In this document: positions 1 to 5,309 of the stretch, piece after piece | How positions within the stretch are numbered: the first letter of the stretch is position 1 | Layout: the number at the start of each line of letters is the position of its first letter | DNA from: an uncultured archaeon | GTDB taxonomy: Archaea; Thermoproteota; Nitrososphaeria; Nitrososphaerales; CALBXV01 | Length of the DNA stretch: 5,309 nucleotides | Direction of reading: 5' to 3' | Assembly (NCBI GenBank): GCA_937890045.1 | Contig: CALBXV010000618.1 | Span: forward strand, 1 to 5,309 | Program-made: the position numbers and the translations under genes | The notes under the pieces: generated by a model | Told to the model about the DNA's origin: nothing | Database searches by the model: none | Seen by the model: the letters and a program-made list of their open reading frames with translations, nothing else

Positions 1-1
1 A

Positions 2-1408
2 ATACCGTATCCTGAACATAATCAATCTCCACGTAATACATATGAATCTGCTATGGCCAAACAGTCACTTGGATTTACTACTCCTACATATCTGTTTAAT
101 ACTTATGTAAGACAACATTTGTTACTTTATCCTGAAACTCCACTCGTAACTACAAAAACAACTTCAATACTTAATATTGATAAAAGACCAAGTGGTCAAA
201 ATTGTGTTGTAGCAGTATTATCTTATGAAGGATATAATATTGAAGACGCTATCATATTAAATAAATCTTCAATTGAAAGAGGTTTAATGCGATCTATGTT
301 CTACAGATTATATGATGGAGATTCAAAACAATATCTTGGTGGAATGAAAGATAAATTTGAAATTCCTAATCCTGATGATAATATACGTGGATATCGTGGA
401 GAAAAATTCTATAGATTACTTGAAGAAGATGGAATAATTTCTGCTGAATCTAAAGTTACTGGTGGAGATGTTATAATCGGACGTTCTAGTCCTCCAAGAT
501 TTATTGAAGAATATAAAGAATTTGAAGTTAAAGGACCATATAGAAGAGATACTTCTGTATCCATTAGACCATCTGAATCTGGAGTTGTTGATAATGTATT
601 CTTAACACAGAATAAAGAAGGTGAACGAATGTATAAGATACGTGTAAGAGATATGAGGATTCCTGAAATCGGAGATAAATATGCTTCAAGGCATGGTCAA
701 AAAGGCATTGTAGGTCTAGTAGTACCATCTGAAGATATGCCTTATTCTGCTGAAGGAGTAATTCCTGATGTTATTATAAATCCTCATGCTTTCCCTTCTA
801 GAATGACAGTAGGTCAATTCCTTGAATCTATTTCTGGGAAAGTTGCTGCTTTTAGTGGTAATCATGTTGATGGTACACCTTTTAATGATGCTGATAAACA
901 ATCTATTGGTGATATGCTAACTCAATATGGATTCCAATCAGATGGTAAAGAAGTTCTATATGATGGTAAAACTGGTAAAAAATTCAAGACTGATGTTTTC
1001 ATGGGAGTAGTTTTCTATCAAAAATTACATCATATGGTTGCTGATAAAATACATGCTCGGGCTCGAGGACAAGTTCAAATGTTAACTAAACAACCAACTG
1101 AAGGTAGAGCTAGAGGTGGTGGATTGAGATTTGGAGAAATGGAAAGGGATTGTTTAATATCTTATGGTGCTTCTATGGTTCTTAAAGATAGATTGTTAGA
1201 TGAATCTGATAAGGCTGAGTTACATATATGTGAAAAATGTGGTCTAGTTGCATATCATGATCTTATGCAACGAAAATACATATGTAGATTATGTGGTGAT
1301 GCTTCCAAAATTTCTATAATTGTAGTTGCTTATGCTTTTAAATTGTTAATACAAGAAATGTTAAGTCTTAATATAGCCGCTCGAATTCGAATTAAAGATA
1401 AAGTGTAA
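2..1408 (+). CDS. rpoB: DNA-directed RNA polymerase subunit B, C-terminal part (5' partial)
   Basis: This is the C-terminal 468 residues of the second-largest RNA polymerase subunit, which pairs with subunit A to form the active centre. The reading frame is open to the left edge, and its first codons already give the family motif PEHNQSPRNTY (fragment residues 4-14). The ATG at 53 is therefore an internal methionine, and the true start lies upstream. Visible in order: GYNIED (77-82), whose Glu-Asp pair lies near the catalytic metals in homologues; GDKYASRHGQKG (224-235), with the two lysines that contact nucleic acid at the active site; QPTEGRARGGG (from 364), leading into the clamp segment; and a zinc ribbon with Cys410, Cys413, Cys428 and Cys431. 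The end (KDKV) looks complete. Archaeal full-length B is about 1,100 residues, so roughly 40 % is present. Whether B is split upstream, as in some methanogens and halophiles, cannot be seen. The motif wording, such as ESAMAKQSLGF, is thaumarchaeal in my recollection. The stop lies 10 bases before rpoA, which suggests co-transcription. Confidence 0.97.
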   Translation: MPYPEHNQSPRNTYESAMAKQSLGFTTPTYLFNTYVRQHLLLYPETPLVTTKTTSILNIDKRPSGQNCVVAVLSYEGYNIEDAIILNKSSIERGLMRSMFYRLYDGDSKQYLGGMKDKFEIPNPDDNIRGYRGEKFYRLLEEDGIISAESKVTGGDVIIGRSSPPRFIEEYKEFEVKGPYRRDTSVSIRPSESGVVDNVFLTQNKEGERMYKIRVRDMRIPEIGDKYASRHGQKGIVGLVVPSEDMPYSAEGVIPDVIINPHAFPSRMTVGQFLESISGKVAAFSGNHVDGTPFNDADKQSIGDMLTQYGFQSDGKEVLYDGKTGKKFKTDVFMGVVFYQKLHHMVADKIHARARGQVQMLTKQPTEGRARGGGLRFGEMERDCLISYGASMVLKDRLLDESDKAELHICEKCGLVAYHDLMQRKYICRLCGDASKISIIVVAYAFKLLIQEMLSLNIAARIRIKDKV

Positions 1409-1418
1409 ATGTTATTCT

Positions 1419-4400
1419 ATGTCTGAACATAATATAAAACTCATTAAACTGATTAATTTCAGTACTCTTTCTCCTAATGAAATTCGTAAATATTCTGTTG
1501 TTGAAGTAACGGCTCCTGAAACCTATGATGAGGATGGACTAGCAGTACAAGGTGGGTTAATGGATAGTAGGCTTGGAACCCTTGAACCAGGTCAAAAATG
1601 TGGTACCTGTGGTCATCCTGCATTAAGATGTCCAGGACATTTCGGTCATGTTGAATTAGCTGAACCTGTTTTACATATTGCTTTTATTGAAGAAATCTAT
1701 AAATTATTGCTATTAACTTGTAAACATTGTTCTAAATTACTAATTACTCAAGATAAATTCGATGAATATACTAAAATTATTGATGCTTCACCTAAAACTC
1801 CTACTATTTATGATAGATGCAAAAAAGAAATAATTGCACTTGCAAAGAAAACTACTATCTGTCCACATTGTGATAAACCAAAATTGGCTATTGATTATAC
1901 TAAACCAACTACTTTTCATGAAATTACTGAAAGTGGTGGGGCAAATAGATTATTGCCTGCTGCTATTAGAGATAGACTAGAAAAAGTATCTGATGAATCT
2001 CTAACACTTGTAGGTTATGACATTGAATCTACTAGACCTGAATGGTTTGTTCTAAATGTTTTACCTATACCTCCATTAGTTGTCCGTCCATCAATAACTC
2101 TTGAATCTGGTATTAGATCTGAAGATGATTTAACTCATAAAATAGTTGATGTTCTAAGAGTTAATCAAAGGGTTAGAGAAAGTAAAGAATCTGGTACTCC
2201 TCCACTTATTGTACAAGATCTTGTTGATTTATTACAATATCATGTTACAACTTTTTTTGATAATGAAGTAACTGGATTACCTCAAGCCCATCATAGATCT
2301 GGAAGACCTCTTAAAACCTTGAGTCAAAGACTTAAAGGTAAAGAAGGTAGATTTAGAGGTAGTTTATCTGGTAAAAGAGTAGATTTTTCTAGTAGAACTG
2401 TTATCTCTCCAGATCCTAGTCTTGATATATCTGATGTCGGAGTTCCACTTGAAGTAGCTAAAAAACTTACAATTCCTGAGAAAGTTACAGAATGGAATAT
2501 TGAAGGAATTAAAAAATTAATTATTAATGGACCATTTACGCATCCTGGAGCCAATTATATAATAAGACCTGATGGTGTAAAAATTAGATTAGACTTTGTA
2601 ACAGATAAACAAAGTATTGTAGATACTTTACAACCTGAATTTGTTGTTGAACGTCATATATCTAATGGTGATATTGCAATATTTAATAGACAACCTTCTT
2701 TACACCGTATGTCTGTAATGTCTCATACTATCAAAGTTCTTCCCTATAGAACGTTTAGATTACATCCTGCGGTTTGTCCTCCATATAACGCTGATTTTGA
2801 TGGCGATGAAATGAATTTACATATACCTCAAAGTGAAGAAGCACGAGCTGAAGCAAAAATCTTAATGTCAGTTCATGATCAAATTCTTTCTCCTAGATAT
2901 GGTGGTCCTATAATAGGTGGGATACGTGATTATCTTACTGCTGCTTATCTCTTAACTAGTGAAAACACTTTATTAACTAAAGAAGAATTTACAAATCTAG
3001 CATTAATTGGTAAATATAATGGTAAATTACCTGAACCATTTGTTAAAGCTCCAGTTCCTATGTATAAAGGAATTCAACTTCTATCTCTCTTCATTCCTGA
3101 TAACTTTAATTACGTTCTTACCTCAAAGTGGAGCAAAGGGCTTAAAAAAATCAAATATGATGACGTTGTTATTAAAGATGGAATCATTGTATCAGGTATT
3201 ATAGATAAAGCTTCAATTGGAGCAGAAGAACCCAATACCATCTTGCATAGAATTGCAAAAGATTATGGAACAAATCACTCTAGAGTATTTCTTAATTCTC
3301 TTCTTTCAATTCTAAAAACCTATATTACTAATTATGGATTTACTTTTGGATATAATGATCTACTTCTTGATTCTCCCTCTATTAAACTAGTTAATAATAG
3401 TATAATGAAAGCTTATAGTAATGTTAATGATATGATTAACAGTTATAAAAAGGAAACTCTTCAATTAACTAGAGGTCTTTCTGCTGCTGATACATTAGAA
3501 TTATTAATTAATCAAGAATTAGCAAAAGCTAGAGATGAAGTTGGAAAAATAGCTGATAAAGCATTTTCAGAAACAAATTCTGGTGTTATAATGGCCAGAA
3601 CTGGCGCTCGAGGTTCTAATCTTAATCTAGGTCAAATGACTGCTGCGTTAGGTCAACAATCAGTAAGAGGAAAACGAATATTGAAAGGTTATACTAGAAG
3701 AGCACTTTCTCATTATCCTATTGAAGATTTATCTCCTGACGCAAAAGGTTTTGTAAAATCTAATTATCGTGATGGACTTAATCCAACTGAATTCTTCTTT
3801 CATTCCATGGGTGGAAGAGAAGGTCTAGTAGATACTGCAGTTAGAACCCAACAGAGCGGATATATGCAAAGAAGACTAGTTAATGCATTGGAACATCTTA
3901 AAATTGAATACGATGCTACAGTTAGAGATCCATATCATAAAATTATTCAATTTGTTTATGGTGAAGATGGAATAGACCCTGCTAAAAGTGATCATGGAGC
4001 TTCAGTTAATGTCGAACGACTAGTTCAACTTGAACAATTATTACATAAATCTGTAAAACGATTATCTGAATCACAAATTGAAAAAATATTAAGTAAATAT
4101 TCTTCTAATATTAATCCTAAAATTCTTCAAGACCTTAAAAATTCCCTTAAAACACATAATAAATTATCTCCTGTGTCTGCTGAGAATATATGTAAATCTG
4201 TAATTCAGTTAGTGGAAAATGCTACTGTTGAACCAGGTGAAGCTATTGGTATGATTGCTGCACAATCAATTGGTGAACCTGGAACTCAAATGACCTTAAG
4301 AACATTTCACTTTGCTGGAGTTAAAGAACGAGATGTTACTCTTGGATTACCTAGATTAATGGAATTAGTTGACGCAAGAAAACAACCTAAAACGCCTAGT

Positions 4401-5213
4401 ATGGATGTCTATGTTCTACCAAAATTCTCTAAATCTAATTCTAAAACAGTAAAAATAGCTCAAGAAATATTACTTACTCAAGTCTCACATTTAATAGAAT
4501 CAATTGAAGTTGACTATGAAAAGAATGATATGATAATTAATCTGTCTAACGAACTTCTTGAAAAACGTAATTGTACTATTGATGAGGTTGCTGAGGCTCT
4601 TATTAGCACTAAAAGAACTATTACGACAAAAGAATCTTCTAATAAAATAATTATTAATGCTGAAATTACTAATATTCAAACTGCATATGTTCTTAAAACT
4701 AAAGTCTTATCCACTAAAGTTAAAGGAATTCCAGAAATACAAAGAATTACTGTTGTAAAAGAAGATGATGAATGGTTAATTCAGACTACTGGTTCTAACT
4801 TGGCTAAAGTTCTTGATATTCCTGGTGTTGCTGGTGATCGTACTACCACAAATAATATCTTTGAAATTTATAGTACTCTAGGAATTGAAGCTACTAGAAA
4901 AGCACTAATTAATGAAATTTTGCTTACATTAGATGAACAAGGTCTAGAAGTAGATATTAGACATATATCTCTAGTTGCTGATTTAATGACTTCTACTGGA
5001 ATAATTAAACAAATTGGTAGACATGGTATTGCTGGAACAAAATCTAGTGTTCTTGCAAGAGCTGCCTTCGAAATTACTGTTCCAACCTTAGCTCATGCTT
5101 CTATTAAGGGTAAACGAGAACAAGAATTGTTACGTGGTGTTACTGAAAATGTTATTGTAGGTCTTACAGTACCTATTGGTACTGGTATGGTAGACCTTTA
5201 TATGAGGAGATAA
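1419..5213 (+). CDS. rpoA: DNA-directed RNA polymerase subunit A, unsplit A'-A'' form
   Basis: This is the complete largest subunit of archaeal RNA polymerase (1264 residues), which catalyses RNA chain growth. Visible in order: a clamp zinc site with Cys61, Cys64, Cys71 and His74; a second site with Cys101, Cys104, Cys148 and Cys151; the switch and rudder area with GKRVDFSSRTVISPDP (318-333); FNRQPSLH (422-429); the catalytic loop NADFDGD (457-463), whose Asp459, Asp461 and Asp463 bind Mg; a funnel segment near 728-745; the bridge helix (about 797-825, GGREGLVDTAVRT); and the trigger loop, starting GEPGTQMTLRTFHFAG (952-967) with His964. It finishes with SSVLARAAFE (1209-1218) and RGVTENVIVG (1239-1248). 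There is no heptad-repeat tail. A' and A'' are continuous, unlike in most Euryarchaeota and Crenarchaeota; the unsplit form is known from Thaumarchaeota. No intein interrupts any of the conserved blocks. The ATG start fits the position of the conserved EIRKYSV block near residue 21, and no better in-frame start lies just upstream. It is probably expressed together with rpoB and rpl30e. Confidence 0.98.
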   Translation: MSEHNIKLIKLINFSTLSPNEIRKYSVVEVTAPETYDEDGLAVQGGLMDSRLGTLEPGQKCGTCGHPALRCPGHFGHVELAEPVLHIAFIEEIYKLLLLTCKHCSKLLITQDKFDEYTKIIDASPKTPTIYDRCKKEIIALAKKTTICPHCDKPKLAIDYTKPTTFHEITESGGANRLLPAAIRDRLEKVSDESLTLVGYDIESTRPEWFVLNVLPIPPLVVRPSITLESGIRSEDDLTHKIVDVLRVNQRVRESKESGTPPLIVQDLVDLLQYHVTTFFDNEVTGLPQAHHRSGRPLKTLSQRLKGKEGRFRGSLSGKRVDFSSRTVISPDPSLDISDVGVPLEVAKKLTIPEKVTEWNIEGIKKLIINGPFTHPGANYIIRPDGVKIRLDFVTDKQSIVDTLQPEFVVERHISNGDIAIFNRQPSLHRMSVMSHTIKVLPYRTFRLHPAVCPPYNADFDGDEMNLHIPQSEEARAEAKILMSVHDQILSPRYGGPIIGGIRDYLTAAYLLTSENTLLTKEEFTNLALIGKYNGKLPEPFVKAPVPMYKGIQLLSLFIPDNFNYVLTSKWSKGLKKIKYDDVVIKDGIIVSGIIDKASIGAEEPNTILHRIAKDYGTNHSRVFLNSLLSILKTYITNYGFTFGYNDLLLDSPSIKLVNNSIMKAYSNVNDMINSYKKETLQLTRGLSAADTLELLINQELAKARDEVGKIADKAFSETNSGVIMARTGARGSNLNLGQMTAALGQQSVRGKRILKGYTRRALSHYPIEDLSPDAKGFVKSNYRDGLNPTEFFFHSMGGREGLVDTAVRTQQSGYMQRRLVNALEHLKIEYDATVRDPYHKIIQFVYGEDGIDPAKSDHGASVNVERLVQLEQLLHKSVKRLSESQIEKILSKYSSNINPKILQDLKNSLKTHNKLSPVSAENICKSVIQLVENATVEPGEAIGMIAAQSIGEPGTQMTLRTFHFAGVKERDVTLGLPRLMELVDARKQPKTPSMDVYVLPKFSKSNSKTVKIAQEILLTQVSHLIESIEVDYEKNDMIINLSNELLEKRNCTIDEVAEALISTKRTITTKESSNKIIINAEITNIQTAYVLKTKVLSTKVKGIPEIQRITVVKEDDEWLIQTTGSNLAKVLDIPGVAGDRTTTNNIFEIYSTLGIEATRKALINEILLTLDEQGLEVDIRHISLVADLMTSTGIIKQIGRHGIAGTKSSVLARAAFEITVPTLAHASIKGKREQELLRGVTENVIVGLTVPIGTGMVDLYMRR
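2787..2807 (+). other. Catalytic Mg-binding loop NADFDGD of RNA polymerase A
   Basis: These codons encode residues 457-463 of subunit A, the near-invariant NADFDGD loop found in all multisubunit RNA polymerases. Asp459, Asp461 and Asp463 hold the catalytic Mg ion. All three are intact, so the enzyme should be active. This block is also a known insertion point for inteins in the family, and here it is uninterrupted. Confidence 0.97.
3981..4223 (+). other. A'/A'' junction region, fused in frame
   Basis: This stretch encodes residues 855-935 of subunit A. It lies between the end of the conserved A' core (YGEDGIDP, 847-854) and the start of the conserved A'' core (VEPGEAIG, 937-944). In archaea with two genes, the break falls in this general area. 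Here the frame runs through without a stop or internal start signal. The segment is less conserved than its flanks and rich in Lys, Ser, Leu and Asn. The exact position equivalent to the split in other archaea cannot be fixed without an alignment. Confidence 0.75.
5204..5210 (+). promoter_or_regulatory. Ribosome binding site for rpl30e, inside the end of rpoA
   Basis: GAGGAGA is a good Shine-Dalgarno match. It lies within the last codons of rpoA (Met-Arg-Arg) and ends five bases before the TTG at 5216. It decides the start of the next gene, because no ATG or GTG is in frame within the visible part of that gene. The bases serve both as rpoA codons and, I infer, as the ribosome binding site. 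Confidence 0.7.
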
Positions 5214-5215
5214 AT

Positions 5216-5309
5216 TTGGAATTCAATAAAGAATTTTCTAAAACATTACAAGATATTATTTCAACGCAAAAATGTATTATAGGATCTAAAAAAACTTTAA
5301 ATGAAATTA
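5216..5309 (+). CDS. rpl30e: Probable ribosomal protein L30e (3' partial)
   Basis: Thirty-one codons are visible from a TTG start to the right edge. The peptide starts MEFNKEFSKTLQDI (initiator read as Met) and continues with CIIGSKKTLNEI. The pattern of an amphipathic first helix, a short strand and then G-S-K-K-T-L is typical of the N-terminus of L30e, a small protein of about 100 residues in the large ribosomal subunit, related to L7Ae. Position supports the call: rpl30e commonly follows the rpoA genes in archaeal polymerase operons, usually before nusA and rps12. Only two bases separate it from the rpoA stop, so translational coupling is likely. The TTG start is chosen because a Shine-Dalgarno sequence sits at the right distance and no in-frame ATG or GTG occurs. 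Another L7Ae-family protein is possible but less likely. Most of the protein lies outside the window. Confidence 0.82.
   Translation, partial: MEFNKEFSKTLQDIISTQKCIIGSKKTLNEI

Noticed and set aside
53..55. ATG as the start of the first gene
   Set aside because: The frame is open back to base 2 and those codons encode the conserved PEHNQSPRNTY motif, so this Met is internal.
716..901. Minus-strand frame of 61 codons
   Set aside because: It lies wholly inside rpoB, has no recognisable motif or start signal, and is a shadow of the coding strand.
1409..1426. Mini-frame ATG right after the rpoB stop, five codons long and overlapping the rpoA start
   Set aside because: It encodes only MLFYV and has no ribosome binding site; such short frames are expected by chance. 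A leader-peptide role has no support.
2252..2258. Run of seven T as a possible archaeal terminator
   Set aside because: It sits in the middle of the conserved rpoA frame (Thr-Phe-Phe-Asp codons), where termination would destroy the gene. A single short run is weak evidence.
2324..2554. Minus-strand frame of 76 codons
   Set aside because: It is antisense to the highly conserved switch/rudder segment of rpoA and resembles no known protein.
2787..2807. Possible intein at the NADFDGD block
   Set aside because: The conserved block and its flanks are uninterrupted, and the whole protein has the length expected for an intein-free subunit.
3007..3204. Plus-strand frame of 65 codons in another frame
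   Set aside because: It lies inside rpoA, and its composition (Leu, Phe, Ser) is what a shifted reading of AT-rich coding DNA gives.
1419..5213. Eukaryotic or giant-virus origin of the large subunit
   Set aside because: The protein lacks the heptad-repeat tail, is followed by an rpl30e-like gene in archaeal operon order, and its motifs read as archaeal.

Overview
The window is a stretch of an archaeal RNA polymerase operon. It holds, all on the + strand, the 3' end of the gene for the second-largest subunit (rpoB), a complete gene for the largest subunit (rpoA), and the first 31 codons of a gene that best fits ribosomal protein L30e (rpl30e). This matches the common archaeal order rpoB, rpoA, rpl30e.

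The proteins are archaeal in type. The largest subunit ends soon after the conserved C-terminal block, with no eukaryotic heptad-repeat tail, and both subunits carry archaeal/eukaryotic-type motifs and zinc sites. The A' and A'' parts, which are separate genes in most Euryarchaeota and Crenarchaeota, form one uninterrupted 1264-residue protein here. From general knowledge, an unsplit RpoA together with this wording of the motifs (for example ESAMAKQSLGF in B and ETYDEDGLAVQGGLMD in A) points to Thaumarchaeota (Nitrososphaerota). The DNA is AT-rich: three lines counted by hand gave 17 to 37 % G+C. That would fit a low-GC lineage such as the Nitrosopumilus side of the phylum, but genus cannot be set from this sequence alone.

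Layout: 2-1408 rpoB, 5' end outside the window; 1409-1418 a 10-base spacer with no clear ribosome binding site; 1419-5213 rpoA; 5216-5309 rpl30e, 3' end outside the window. Over 99 % of the window is coding. No promoter, terminator, tRNA, mobile element, CRISPR array or long repeat was seen. The tight packing suggests a single transcript. Together, B and A form the catalytic core of the polymerase: B supplies the fork, nucleotide-contacting lysines and wall, while A supplies the Mg-binding aspartates, bridge helix and trigger loop. L30e belongs to the ribosome, so the operon links transcription and translation machinery.

I found no sign of an undescribed system. The points worth a second look are modest: the unsplit A subunit, the TTG start of rpl30e with its ribosome binding site inside the end of rpoA, and the contrast with the rpoA start, which lacks such a site.
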